64,000 nt of DNA from Pleionea mediterranea (GCF_003148745.1 NZ_QGGU01000007.1:226779-290778); one strand, 5' to 3'. Shown: positions 29,693 through 38,668, counted from the stretch's first letter. Notes: a model not told the origin generated them from the sequence alone. Translations and numbers: made by a program.

Positions 29693-31589
29693 GTTATCCA
29701 TAAAGACACGTTCCCTGTTGCTGGCACTACTGCCTGCTGTATTTATGTTTTTATCACTCACGATTTATTTTATCAGTGATAAATTTAATGTTCTGGAACA
29801 ACAACTGGATCATAAAGGTGAGTTATTAGCTCAACAGCTGGCACCAGCCAGTGAGTATGCCGTATTTATCAAAAATCCGGGCTTACTTGAAGAAGTTGTG
29901 TCACCTATATTAAATGAAAGTGATGTGGTCTATGTTGAAATATACGATGCCGATGACCAACTACTGCTTTCAAGAAAAAACTTGTCTCTGATCGATACGG
30001 CTAATAAAGACAATTTAAAAGTTTATCAGTCTAAAGTTATGCAACAAGATATTCCCTTAGGCGGTAATACTCTTGATTTATCGATGGATTCTGAGCTTGA
30101 AGACAATCAATCTAAAAGTATTGGCCGAATATCACTTGCACTCACAAAGCAAAATATTATCGATCAACAGCAACAAACCTTATTAAACGGAATTTTAATC
30201 GCTTTAGGCTGCATCCTTCTTACATTGATTCTTTCAATGTATGTGTCAACGAGTATTACCCGCCCTATTCGCTCACTTTCAGAAACCATTAAACTTTATA
30301 AATCAGGTATATTTTCAGCTCGGGTTGAGCAATTATCGGGAGGTGAACTGGGCGCTGTCGAATTTAATTTAAATACCATGGCCTCTACTCTTGAGTCCGC
30401 AAAACGTAAAGAACTGGAACATGCCATGGCATTAGAACAGTCACGACGTGAAGCCGATGATGCCAATAAAGCAAAAAGTGAATTTTTAACTAACATGAGT
30501 TTCGAGTTTCGTGAACCTATTAATGCAATTCTCGGTCGTCTGCATTTGCTCGAAAACAACAATATAGACTCAGAATCTCGTCAGTTTATTGAGCAAAGCA
30601 TTCTCTCCGCCAATATGTTGATAGAGTTGTCCGATAATGTACTGGATTACTCAAAACTGGAAACGGACAGTTTGATTTTAAATCTAGACTACTTTGATCC
30701 GGTAAGACTGATTAAACGCAGTTTTTCGCCATTTCTGAGAGAGTTTTGTATTAAAAACATCGATACCCATGTTTCTCATAAACTACATAAAAGTATTTTG
30801 ATACAAGCGGATCAACGCCAACTGCAAAAAGTCATTTATCATCTGATCCAAAACGCCATACAGCATACTGAAAATGGTTCCATCGACTTAAAATTAAATG
30901 GCTACCCAACCACCGATAATAGTAAATACATTTTAAACATCGAGCTAATTGATACCGGTATTGGGTTTGATCCCAATCAGCTAGCCCGGTTGTATCAATC
31001 TTTCAGCCAAAGTCATCATCTGGATAAACCTTTTCAATCTAATTCAGGACTCGGACTGGCTATTGCAAAAAAACTAACGGAAATAATGGGCGGTACACTC
31101 AACATCAACAGCGCACCTGATAAGGGAAATGAATATAAACTCGAGTTTGTATTTCCCTATAAGCCGATCATTGAAGAGCCTGTTGAAACCAACGCCGACA
31201 CGGATAATCAAACACCTGTTACGGGTCGTGTTTTAGTGATAGAAAGCAGCTCCATTGATCAAATGGTGGCCAAAGACATTCTTAATAAAATGGGAACCAC
31301 GGTCGATTTAGCCATTAACGGCAAGGTTGCTCTGGAAAAATTAAGACAGGTGGATTATCAGTTGATTGTGTCTGATACCAACATAACCGACATCGCCATT
31401 CTTGATCTGGTACAACGCATTAAAGCTTTTGAACGCGCCGCCAACAAACATTTACCCATTCTATTGCTTACTGCCGATGTTATTGGCGAGCACTGGCAAG
31501 AATTGCTTGAAGCTGGGGTTAACGACTTGTTACTGAAACCGGTCGACTATGAAGCATTAAGAGAAAAAGTAACCGAGCTTTTAGCATAA
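29685..31589 (+). CDS. Hybrid sensor kinase-like protein lacking the phospho-accepting His
   Basis: 634 residues: N-terminal membrane helix, a periplasmic domain (about 35-165), second helix (about 166-190), HAMP (about 190-242), a HisKA-like dimerisation domain, HATPase_c (about 365-495, with LIQNAIQHT N-box, DTGIGF and GLGLAIAKKL G-boxes) and a C-terminal receiver domain (about 515-634). The H-box should read FLANMSHEIRTPLNAI, but here it is FLTNMSFEFREPINAI: His is replaced by Phe (TTC at 30501-30503, residue 273). The receiver keeps the central Asp (IVSDTNI) and Lys (LLKPVD), but the N-terminal acidic pair is ES. The protein may bind ATP without autophosphorylating. Confidence 0.88.
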   Translation: MNKLSIKTRSLLLALLPAVFMFLSLTIYFISDKFNVLEQQLDHKGELLAQQLAPASEYAVFIKNPGLLEEVVSPILNESDVVYVEIYDADDQLLLSRKNLSLIDTANKDNLKVYQSKVMQQDIPLGGNTLDLSMDSELEDNQSKSIGRISLALTKQNIIDQQQQTLLNGILIALGCILLTLILSMYVSTSITRPIRSLSETIKLYKSGIFSARVEQLSGGELGAVEFNLNTMASTLESAKRKELEHAMALEQSRREADDANKAKSEFLTNMSFEFREPINAILGRLHLLENNNIDSESRQFIEQSILSANMLIELSDNVLDYSKLETDSLILNLDYFDPVRLIKRSFSPFLREFCIKNIDTHVSHKLHKSILIQADQRQLQKVIYHLIQNAIQHTENGSIDLKLNGYPTTDNSKYILNIELIDTGIGFDPNQLARLYQSFSQSHHLDKPFQSNSGLGLAIAKKLTEIMGGTLNINSAPDKGNEYKLEFVFPYKPIIEEPVETNADTDNQTPVTGRVLVIESSSIDQMVAKDILNKMGTTVDLAINGKVALEKLRQVDYQLIVSDTNITDIAILDLVQRIKAFERAANKHLPILLLTADVIGEHWQELLEAGVNDLLLKPVDYEALREKVTELLA

Positions 31590-31705
31590 ATAGCGTCCAG
31601 TAACTTTTCAGCATTCAGTGACGTATTATCCGTCACTGTAGAACGACGCTTTGATTTTAATAGAGCCTTTACTTGTAGAACTAGCCCTTACTCTTAGACG
31701 ATTTA

Positions 31706-31976
31706 TTAGAGCGTGTTTATCTTTCATTCTTTGAGATGCAGGAGGTTATTTTATGACACAGCAAGGCAGAGGGAGTGATGAATAGTTATTCTATTTGAAT
31801 GACCGATAACGCAGTTGTGTTATAAAATCACCCCTGCCCGAAGGGTTGAGGCTAAAATTAAGCCACTCTTTGTTGAGAATTTCTTTTTTAGAATAACTAA
31901 ACCTCAAAATTCACGCCGCGACTGGCTTAATTTTGGCACTCAACATCTCAAAGAATGAAAGATAAACACGCTCTAG
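31706..31976. mobile_element. MITE-like element with perfect 32-bp terminal inverted repeats
   Basis: The left end (31708-31739) is the exact reverse complement of the right end (31944-31975); both begin TAGAGCGTGTTTATC. TTA flanks both sides (31703-31705 and 31977-31979), a possible 3-bp target duplication; alternatively TA within the ends is the target. There is no transposase. The interior (about 205 bp) holds three further imperfect inverted repeats that interleave. The right end abuts the hutF stop codon. Confidence 0.75.
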
Positions 31977-33428
31977 TTATAGGCGATTAACTTTCTGCTT
32001 TAAAAATGCCAGATAATTTTGTTTGTTATTATCCGGAGAAATCAACTGACGGTTTTGTACACGCCATTGGCCGTTAACCATCACATCTTTCACCGGATTT
32101 TCATTGGCGGCAAAAATGGCGGCATCGAGCAAAAAGTCACCGGAGACACTGTTCAACTCGGCAATCGATTGATCAAGTACCACCCAGTCCGCTTTTTTAC
32201 CAACCGCCAGTTCGCCAGTATTTCGATTGATCACATTTGCGCCTTGTTTTGCCGCTGACTGCCATAAGAATCGTCCAACATGAGGCAAGTCATCATTGCA
32301 TAAAAAGTTTCGCCGATGGTGTTTTAAGCGTTGCGAATACTCGAACATACGCAGCTCCTGCCAGGGAGATATTGCAATATGGCTGTCTGAGCCAATGCCA
32401 AATTGACCTTTGTGCTGAAAATATTCATCCGCATTAAATATACCGTCACCCAAATTGGCTTCCGTTTGAGGGCAAATACCGGCTATCGCTCTGGAACGAG
32501 CCATAGCCCTGGTTTCATCAGAGGTTAAATGGGTCGCATGCACCAGACACCAATGATGATCCACTGGTTGATTATTTAACAACCACTCAACCGGGCGCTG
32601 GCCGTAAAATTCCAGGCTGTCACTCACCTCTTTTAACTGCTCGGCAATATGAATGTGGACAGGTCCTTTGCCCTGCCACCAGGTAACCAACTCGTCCATT
32701 TGTGCTTTAGAGACTGCGCGTAACGAATGCGGTGCAATCCCCAGCGTGATAAGAGAGCTATTTTTTTGTAAATCAGTGTTACTAGAGTTTTTGTTACTAG
32801 AGCTTTTGTTACTAGAGTCTGGGCTCACATACTGCTGCAACTGTTCCAATAACTGTTGAAATTGGCTGACACTGTGTAAAAAAGGACGCTGACCATCAGT
32901 TGCCGGCTGCTCACCAAAACCGCTGTAATGATAAAACACCGGACAGTGGCATAACGCAATACCAACGCTTTGAGCGGCATCAATCACCATCTTTGAATTG
33001 ATGGCCGGATCATCATAGGCCTTTCCATTTGGCTGATGGTGCAGGTAGTGAAATTCGGCGCAAGAGGTATAACCTTGCAGTAGCATTTCCTGATAGACGT
33101 ATTTGGCGATGGTGTTCATATCTTCTGGGGTTAAACATTGCAGCAATCGGTACATGGAGTCACGCCAGCTCCAGAAAGAATCGTCTTTGTTGGCCTGAAA
33201 CTCGGTTAATCCGACAAATGCTTTCTGAAAAGCATGCGAATGCAAATTCACCATACCCGGGATCACCGGCCCCCGGATCCGCTCCGCGTCAGGCTCTTTA
33301 CCATCACTAATTTGCGTGATTTCGCCATTTTTAACCGTGAGTGTTTTATCCTGCTGCCAACCATCGTGCAGCAAAATTTCTGAGGCATAATATTTGTTTG
33401 AAGAATTATATTTGATTGGATCACTCAT
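31977..33428 (-). CDS. hutF: Formimidoylglutamate deiminase
   Basis: 483 residues from the ATG at 33428, preferred because GGGAAAG lies just upstream; an in-frame ATG at 33473 would overlap the divergent gene's leader. It is an amidohydrolase with VIPGMVNLHSHAFQKAF (metal-binding His-x-His), HIHIAEQ, LVHATHL and FGIGSDSHIAIS. HutF hydrolyses N-formimino-L-glutamate to N-formyl-L-glutamate in the five-step histidine pathway. A low-complexity Ser/Asn stretch (about 220-235) is encoded by a short tandem repeat. It is divergent from hutI. Confidence 0.92.
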   Translation of the reverse strand: MSDPIKYNSSNKYYASEILLHDGWQQDKTLTVKNGEITQISDGKEPDAERIRGPVIPGMVNLHSHAFQKAFVGLTEFQANKDDSFWSWRDSMYRLLQCLTPEDMNTIAKYVYQEMLLQGYTSCAEFHYLHHQPNGKAYDDPAINSKMVIDAAQSVGIALCHCPVFYHYSGFGEQPATDGQRPFLHSVSQFQQLLEQLQQYVSPDSSNKSSSNKNSSNTDLQKNSSLITLGIAPHSLRAVSKAQMDELVTWWQGKGPVHIHIAEQLKEVSDSLEFYGQRPVEWLLNNQPVDHHWCLVHATHLTSDETRAMARSRAIAGICPQTEANLGDGIFNADEYFQHKGQFGIGSDSHIAISPWQELRMFEYSQRLKHHRRNFLCNDDLPHVGRFLWQSAAKQGANVINRNTGELAVGKKADWVVLDQSIAELNSVSGDFLLDAAIFAANENPVKDVMVNGQWRVQNRQLISPDNNKQNYLAFLKQKVNRL

Positions 33429-33536
33429 TGATTCTTTCCCATTGCAGCCAGTCGCGATAACATAATGCCCCAATCAATAATTAGCAACCGTAAACGTATT
33501 TCGAGTAAGCGTTTATTGACCATAAGTGGAAGAGTT

Positions 33537-34817
33537 ATGTCGACAACTGATGCGCAAAAACAACTGTCCGAGGCTGATCATCTTTGGATCAATGCAAACT
33601 TAATGACCTTTGAAGGCACAGAGTCCTATGGCACGCTCAATAACGCCATTATAGCCAGTAAAAATGGTCGCATCAGTTATATCGGCTCAATGACTGAGGA
33701 CTTACTCGACACACTATCAGAGCTGAGCAACTCACAAGCCAACAAGATAACTGATCTACAGGGCAAGTGGTTAAGTCCGGGGCTAATCGATTGTCACACG
33801 CATCTGGTTTATGGCGGTAATCGCAGTCAGGAATTTGAACAACGTTTGACCGGTGTCAGCTACGAAGAAATTGCCCGTCAAGGCGGCGGTATTTTGTCCA
33901 CCGTCAAAGCGACGCGCAAAGCCACTCATGAACAACTCGAAGCCAGTGCGTTAAAACGTATTGAACACCTGTTAAACGAAGGGGTAACCACACTGGAAAT
34001 AAAATCCGGTTACGGCCTGGATACCGAAACCGAAATTAAAATGTTGCAAGTGGCACGAAGCATTGCAGAAAAAATCCCCGCCAATGTCACCACAACGTTT
34101 TTAGGCGCACATGCCCTGCCTCCAGAATACAAAGATCGCGCCGATGATTACATCACTCTGATATGTGAAGAAATGCTGCCCAAAGTTAAAGCGGAAAACT
34201 TAGCCGATGCCGTAGATGCCTTTTGCGAAAACATTGGCTTTTCTCCTGTACAGGTTAAGCGGCTTTTTGAACACGCCTCATCGATGGGCTTAGCGTTAAA
34301 ACTTCACGCCGAGCAATTAACCGATCAACAAGGTACACAACTTGCGGCGAGCTTTAGCGCACTGTCAGTGGATCATCTGGAATACGTCAGTGAACAAGGC
34401 GTTAAAACCATTGCCGATAGTGGAACCGTTGCAGTATTGCTACCCGCTGCATTTTATTACTTACGGGAAAAACAATTGCCGCCAATACAATGGTTACGAG
34501 AGTATAAGGTTCCCATTGCTTTAGCGACCGACGCTAACCCCGGCAGTGCGCCCTGTACTTCGTTATTGTTAGTCACCAATATGGCATGCACGCTGTTTCA
34601 AATGACGCCAGAAGAAGCACTTAAGGGCGTTACCATCAATGCTGCTAAAGCACTTGGTATGGATCAAAAAGTTGGAAGCCTGGCGGTTGGCAAACAGGCG
34701 GACTTTGCCATTTGGGACATTGATGCCCCTTGCGATATTCCCTATGCGTTTGGCCATAATCCATGCGTAGCGGTTGTTAAAGATGGCGAACTGGTGCTGG
34801 ATAAGCTTTCATCTTGA
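33537..34817 (+). CDS. hutI: Imidazolonepropionase
   Basis: 426 residues from ATG at 33537, supported by GGAAGAG just upstream; the longer in-frame start at 33465 would add 24 residues. Motifs: LSPGLIDCHTHLVYGGNR (metal His), GGGILSTVKATR, LKLHAEQL, VDHLEYVSEQG and ATDANPGSAP. It converts imidazolone-5-propionate to formiminoglutamate, the substrate of HutF encoded divergently. hutH, hutU, hutG and a HutC regulator are not in the window. Confidence 0.95.
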   Translation: MSTTDAQKQLSEADHLWINANLMTFEGTESYGTLNNAIIASKNGRISYIGSMTEDLLDTLSELSNSQANKITDLQGKWLSPGLIDCHTHLVYGGNRSQEFEQRLTGVSYEEIARQGGGILSTVKATRKATHEQLEASALKRIEHLLNEGVTTLEIKSGYGLDTETEIKMLQVARSIAEKIPANVTTTFLGAHALPPEYKDRADDYITLICEEMLPKVKAENLADAVDAFCENIGFSPVQVKRLFEHASSMGLALKLHAEQLTDQQGTQLAASFSALSVDHLEYVSEQGVKTIADSGTVAVLLPAAFYYLREKQLPPIQWLREYKVPIALATDANPGSAPCTSLLLVTNMACTLFQMTPEEALKGVTINAAKALGMDQKVGSLAVGKQADFAIWDIDAPCDIPYAFGHNPCVAVVKDGELVLDKLSS

Positions 34818-34848
34818 GAAGGTGCTGGATAAATTTTCATCCTGAGAA
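34793..34848 (+). repeat. tandem 28-bp duplication of the hutI 3' end
   Basis: The last 25 bp of hutI plus three bases (34793-34820) are repeated immediately downstream (34821-34848) with three substitutions. A second pair of similar ~20-bp units (core cgtcatcctgaaactttttt) follows at about 34850-34902. Confidence 0.8.
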
Positions 34849-34978
34849 TCCGTCATCCTGAAACTTTTTTACATTAGCAGGCGTCATTCTAAAACTTTTT
34901 TTAATTTTAAAAACCGATTACTTAAATACTCGTTTACAGCCAATTAATTATTCAGGGTTAACAGCTTACATAACAATT

Positions 34979-35614
34979 ATGAACAAACAAAAACGCGAAC
35001 AAATTTTTAAACGCTTCAAGGAGAATAATCCCGAGCCAACCACGGAGCTTGAGTATTCTTCGCCTTTTGAATTATTAATTGCCGTGATCTTGTCCGCACA
35101 GGCGACCGATGTTGGTGTGAATAAAGCAACCCGTAAGTTGTACCCTGTAGCCAACACGCCCGAGTCGATTTATGCCCTCGGTGTTGATGGGCTTAAGGAG
35201 TACATAAAAACCATCGGTCTGTATAACGCTAAAGCAGAAAACGTAATAAAAACCTGCAAAGCGCTTATTGAACAGCATCAGTCGCAAGTTCCGGATACTC
35301 GCGAAGCACTGGAAGCCCTGCCAGGCGTGGGCCGTAAAACGGCTAATGTGGTGTTAAATACGGCATTTGGTCAACCCACCATGGCGGTTGATACTCATAT
35401 CTATCGCGTGTCGAACCGCACAAAAATTGCGCCGGGTAAAAATGTATTGGAAGTGGAAAAAAAGTTACTTAAGTTTGTTCCTAAAGACTATTTAATCGAT
35501 GCGCATCACTGGTTGATATTGCACGGCCGATACACCTGTATCGCACGTAAACCACGCTGCGGTTCTTGCATTATCGAAGACCTGTGCGAATTTAAACAAA
35601 AGACCGAAATATAA
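34979..35614 (+). CDS. nth: Endonuclease III
   Basis: 211 residues. Helix-hairpin-helix LPGVGRKTANVVLN carries the catalytic Lys, VDTHIYRV the catalytic Asp, and the 4Fe-4S cluster cysteines follow the C-x6-C-x2-C-x5-C pattern (CIARKPRCGSCIIEDLC). It removes oxidised pyrimidines and nicks abasic sites. The DUF1841 gene begins 5 bp downstream. Confidence 0.97.
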   Translation: MNKQKREQIFKRFKENNPEPTTELEYSSPFELLIAVILSAQATDVGVNKATRKLYPVANTPESIYALGVDGLKEYIKTIGLYNAKAENVIKTCKALIEQHQSQVPDTREALEALPGVGRKTANVVLNTAFGQPTMAVDTHIYRVSNRTKIAPGKNVLEVEKKLLKFVPKDYLIDAHHWLILHGRYTCIARKPRCGSCIIEDLCEFKQKTEI

Positions 35615-35618
35615 CGCC

Positions 35619-36047
35619 ATGTTTGGAAATGATAGAACGCAGTTAAGACAACAGTTTTTTGATGTGTGGCAAAAAATGCAACAAAACGCCATTTTGACGC
35701 CACTGGAATCGCAAATTGCCAATGTCATTAACCAGCACAAAGAATACACGGCTATTTTTAGCAATGCCGAAGCGAATTTAAATAAAGATTATTTTCCGGA
35801 GCTGGGCGATACCAATCCATTTTTGCATATGTCGCTGCACATTGCTTTGCAAGAACAACTGAGCACCAACCGCCCTTTTGGCATCGTCAATTTATATCAG
35901 CAAGCGGTAAAGCAGAAAAAATCGGAACACGATGCACAGCACTGCCTGATGAATGCTCTGGCGGAAAGTATGTGGCAAGCTCAACAACAGCAGCGACAAC
36001 CCACCGATCAAGAATATTTAGATTTAGTGAAGCGTCAGTTATTGTAA
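35619..36047 (+). CDS. DUF1841-family protein
   Basis: 142 residues, no membrane segment. The pattern MFGNDRTQLRQQFFDVWQKM, NPFLHMSLHIALQEQLSTNRPFGI and HDAQHCLMNALAESMWQAQ matches DUF1841, small helical proteins often found next to nth in gammaproteobacteria. Function is unknown. It is co-transcribed with nth and marks the left boundary of the integron. Confidence 0.85.
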   Translation: MFGNDRTQLRQQFFDVWQKMQQNAILTPLESQIANVINQHKEYTAIFSNAEANLNKDYFPELGDTNPFLHMSLHIALQEQLSTNRPFGIVNLYQQAVKQKKSEHDAQHCLMNALAESMWQAQQQQRQPTDQEYLDLVKRQLL

Positions 36048-36059
36048 GTTTTATTTCAT

Positions 36060-36140
36060 TGCTAGCGTGCAATTAACTTGAGAGTAAAACTCATGCCAAA
36101 TTTAGACGCGTGTTGTTTTCGCGTCGTTCTCCAATGCCTG
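36060..36140 (-). other. degenerate attC-like end of the cassette array
   Basis: After the last cassette gene the sequence has attaactt/gcttagg remnants and a GACGCG...CGCGTC hairpin (36105-36125). The core sites are poor, so this may be a decayed or recombined terminal attC. Confidence 0.35.
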
Positions 36141-36153
36141 CTTAGGTAGAAAT

Positions 36154-36582
36154 TTAAACAATATAAATATGTGGCCCTTCAACGCCGGTCTCCCACCATT
36201 CTTCTAATTCAGAAAATGCTGATGTTAACTCAAGAACAACTTCTTCTGGAGAGTAATACCAGCTGAAAGTTAATATTCTCTTCAGTAGAGGTTTATGTAA
36301 ACTAAACCAACAAGACATAGGGCCACCTTTCTTTCTCTGAAGTCTCCCCATATTTTTGTTAAAAGTTATCTCAGTCCCTTCTAATTTGAAATTTAATACG
36401 AAGTACGGGCGCCAATACTTATCCCACTGAATATCGAAAAACTCAACTCGTTCGCCGTTCGTTCTTCTAAATTCCGCAAAGTGAGGATCACTAGTCTTTA
36501 ATCTTTCAAATCCCTTTTCAAAGACAAAAGGATAAAAGCTCTTCTTTATTTCATCATTTAAAGGTTTAGCTTTTGAGGCCAT
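36154..36582 (-). CDS. Integron cassette gene 7: DUF4304-like protein
   Basis: 142 residues, soluble. The pattern MASKAKPLNDEIKKSFYPFVFEKGFERLK...HFAEFRRTNGERVEFFDIQWDKYWRPYFVLNF is like DUF4304 proteins, which are frequent integron and toxin-immunity-associated orphans. Tight flanking by recombination-site sequence identifies it as a cassette. Function unknown. Confidence 0.75.
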   Translation of the reverse strand: MASKAKPLNDEIKKSFYPFVFEKGFERLKTSDPHFAEFRRTNGERVEFFDIQWDKYWRPYFVLNFKLEGTEITFNKNMGRLQRKKGGPMSCWFSLHKPLLKRILTFSWYYSPEEVVLELTSAFSELEEWWETGVEGPHIYIV

Positions 36583-36589
36583 ATTTCTA

Positions 36590-36669
36590 CCTAACGCCGC
36601 AGCGCGCGGCTTTGTAGTGGAGGCGAAGCCGAAACGAAAAAGCCGTCGCTGTGCCTGCGATTGTTAGGC
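36590..36669 (-). other. attC site of cassette 6
   Basis: Core ends CTAACGCC (36591-36598) and TTGTTAGGC (36661-36669) are inverted, and the interior folds back (gcggcttt/aaagccgt). About 80 bp, between cassette genes 6 and 7. Confidence 0.85.
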
Positions 36670-36672
36670 ATG

Positions 36673-37086
36673 CTACTCGCGCCCCCTGCTGGATTTATAA
36701 TAGAACTCTTTAATGCGTGATATTGGCATGCCATGAAATATCATGAGCAACGGTGTTGCATAAACCATGAGCGGAAAGATTATCACTAGCAACTGATGCA
36801 AATTCGCTTTTTCATGCCCAGTATTTACAGCCATAATACCAAGGCCATAGCCTATTACCGCGCTAAATATCGCACAAATATGCAACAACAACTGTGATGG
36901 GCCGAGCCACTTTGGAGCCACAACGACCAGTAGGTCCTTCAGTACTAATAAGCTAAGAGGCATGCCTATAAAGAAAAGCAAAAGAAACCAGGTCGTAAGC
37001 CACGTCTCATTGTCCGTGCTGGATATTGCGAAACATAACGCTGCAACGAATAAGATGGTTGATATTGTTTTTGCTACGATGCTCAT
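36673..37086 (-). CDS. Integron cassette gene 6: four-helix membrane protein
   Basis: 137 residues with about four membrane helices (near 7-25, 30-50, 65-90, 100-120). I do not recognise the family. Its 5' end lies only 6 bp from the preceding cassette gene without a visible attC, so it may share a cassette with that gene. Confidence 0.7.
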   Translation of the reverse strand: MSIVAKTISTILFVAALCFAISSTDNETWLTTWFLLLFFIGMPLSLLVLKDLLVVVAPKWLGPSQLLLHICAIFSAVIGYGLGIMAVNTGHEKANLHQLLVIIFPLMVYATPLLMIFHGMPISRIKEFYYKSSRGRE

Positions 37087-37092
37087 GTGTGC

Positions 37093-37440
37093 TTAACGTC
37101 CGGCTAATGTGCCATATTCCGGTTGCCACCCACAATGCCTACATGGTTTGCCTGAAGCAAAACCATTGTGAAGTTGTTTGCTCGGTATATTTTTACCATT
37201 GTTAAACTTAGATAGATTTTTACCGCATTGTGGACATTTTAAGGTGTAGTACACGCAAATGTGATAAGCCATGGCAGACATTAAGCTAATCGCAAATGTT
37301 AAGCCAGCACCCACGGGTAAGCTAATAACATCCATAGAGGCCAACAAATACGACCCAACTAAACCAATTGGCAAGATATAAAATTCAATGCCTCCTAGTT
37401 TAGTGATCCATGTCTTTTTGAGAGCTTCCAGTGTATTCAT
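37093..37440 (-). CDS. Integron cassette gene 5: two-helix membrane protein with zinc ribbon
   Basis: 115 residues from ATG at 37440. The upstream in-frame ATG at 37512 is rejected because those 24 codons are attC sequence. Two membrane helices (about 20-65) are followed by CPQCGKN and CRHCGW, a four-Cys zinc ribbon. The stop codon overlaps TTAACGTCC, which looks like half of an attC core, but no foldable partner is seen. Function unknown. Confidence 0.7.
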   Translation of the reverse strand: MNTLEALKKTWITKLGGIEFYILPIGLVGSYLLASMDVISLPVGAGLTFAISLMSAMAYHICVYYTLKCPQCGKNLSKFNNGKNIPSKQLHNGFASGKPCRHCGWQPEYGTLAGR

Positions 37441-37448
37441 ACGAGCAC

Positions 37449-37544
37449 ATAACGCCCGCATAAAATGCGGGTAATGCTTGGCTAAAATTCGCGAAGAATG
37501 AGCGCCAGCCAAGCGTTTGACGTCATTTTTGATGCGCTTGTTAA
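37449..37544 (-). other. attC site of cassette 4
   Basis: Core ends ATAACGCC (37449-37456) and GCGCTTGTTAAG (37534-37545) bracket an inverted-repeat interior (aagcgttt and complements). About 96 bp. Confidence 0.8.
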
Positions 37545-37545
37545 G

Positions 37546-38061
37546 TTACCTATTTAGACAGTATAAGCCACATTCATTAGCCCATTTTTCAATTTTTTCT
37601 GCGTGTTTAGGATTACGTAAGTAGAGAACATTAGTGTCGTCCCAGCTTTCAAAATATACAGCCTCCAACTCAGGCAGCACCACTTTATAAAAATGACTAC
37701 TATCTACATTATGTGGAGCGCACATTAGGTAAGCTTCTTTAGCAGCATCCGAGGTAAATTTGCGAAATTGTGGTTTAGCCGAACTCCAACGACCTTTAAA
37801 TGTAAAGTTTAGAACCTCAGTGTTATCGATTAATTTTTTCGCAAATTTAACGAATGTTGCATCTCTACTTTGTTGCTCTTCATCAGAAACATCAGATAAG
37901 TATTTAATTGAGTCTTCTGCTCCCAACCAACGGTCGAAAACCGAAACTGCCATGTAAGTATATGCATCTGTATCTTCTACAACATACAACTCATCAAGAT
38001 CTGGATACTTTTCTCGCAAGTCTATTTGAGATTTTTTATCCAATGCCAGAAATTTACGCAT
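37546..38061 (-). CDS. Integron cassette gene 4: hypothetical protein
   Basis: 171 residues, soluble, acidic. Begins MRKFLALDKKSQIDLREKYPDLDELYVVED and ends with YLRNPKHAEKIEKWANECGLYC. I do not recognise the family. The stop codon abuts the attC of this cassette, the usual compact cassette arrangement. Confidence 0.7.
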   Translation of the reverse strand: MRKFLALDKKSQIDLREKYPDLDELYVVEDTDAYTYMAVSVFDRWLGAEDSIKYLSDVSDEEQQSRDATFVKFAKKLIDNTEVLNFTFKGRWSSAKPQFRKFTSDAAKEAYLMCAPHNVDSSHFYKVVLPELEAVYFESWDDTNVLYLRNPKHAEKIEKWANECGLYCLNR

Positions 38062-38076
38062 ATCTTCCTTGGTAAC

Positions 38077-38177
38077 TTAACGCCTACCTCACCGGAGAAG
38101 TAATGTTGGCGGTTTTGCTGCGTATTTTTGCAGCAAAGGTGCCAATATTACGGAATCCGGTGGAGGTACTTGTTATG
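38077..38177 (-). other. attC site of cassette 3
   Basis: Core ends TTAACGCC (38077-38084) and ACTTGTTATGC (38168-38178), with a long inverted interior (gttggcggttttgctgc pairing with gcagcaaaggtgccaat). About 100 bp. Confidence 0.85.
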
Positions 38178-38652
38178 CATTAATGCTTGCCTCAGCGTGC
38201 CGCCTTACATATTGATTTAATAACTCAGCTAGATTGTCTTCGTATTTGTAGAACTCGTCGTCTAGCTGGTTTAAAGCTTCTTCATATTTTTCATCGTCTT
38301 CGTACGGCTCCAGTTGCTGCCACCGTTCCTCTCTATCTGATGACGGTAGGGAGTTTGGAAACCATGCTATTGCTTTTTTTAATAGCTCTGCAGACCTAAC
38401 TGCACCAACTAATTGTAAGCTTTCTAGAATTTCTAAACAGTGGTCACCGAGTGAATTGAAGAAAAGTTGATCAAAGCCACCATTATGAATTTCTCCGTCG
38501 AAGCACCACAGAAGGTATACTAGCCTTGCTTCTTTTGAGATACGCTCAAGATATTCTGTATTTCCATCATCTTTATCAAAGACTATTTTAATACTCTGAT
38601 CAAAGACTTCGTAAGCAGGCTCTTTTCGTTCAATGAATTCGGAAAATCTCAT
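38173..38652 (-). CDS. Integron cassette gene 3: DUF4375/DMP19-like protein
   Basis: 159 residues, very acidic. The segment ARLVYLLWCFDGEIHNGGFDQLFFNS, then SAELLKKAIAWFPN, fits the DUF4375 family, named after the DNA-mimic protein DMP19 of Neisseria. Acidic DMP19 proteins mimic DNA and bind DNA-binding proteins; whether this one does is inference. A typical integron passenger gene. Confidence 0.75.
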   Translation of the reverse strand: MRFSEFIERKEPAYEVFDQSIKIVFDKDDGNTEYLERISKEARLVYLLWCFDGEIHNGGFDQLFFNSLGDHCLEILESLQLVGAVRSAELLKKAIAWFPNSLPSSDREERWQQLEPYEDDEKYEEALNQLDDEFYKYEDNLAELLNQYVRRHAEASINA

Positions 38653-38668
38653 AATCTATCCCTGGTGC

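Noticed and set aside
37441..37512. N-terminal extension of cassette gene 5
   Set aside because: These codons are attC sequence; the real start is the ATG at 37440.
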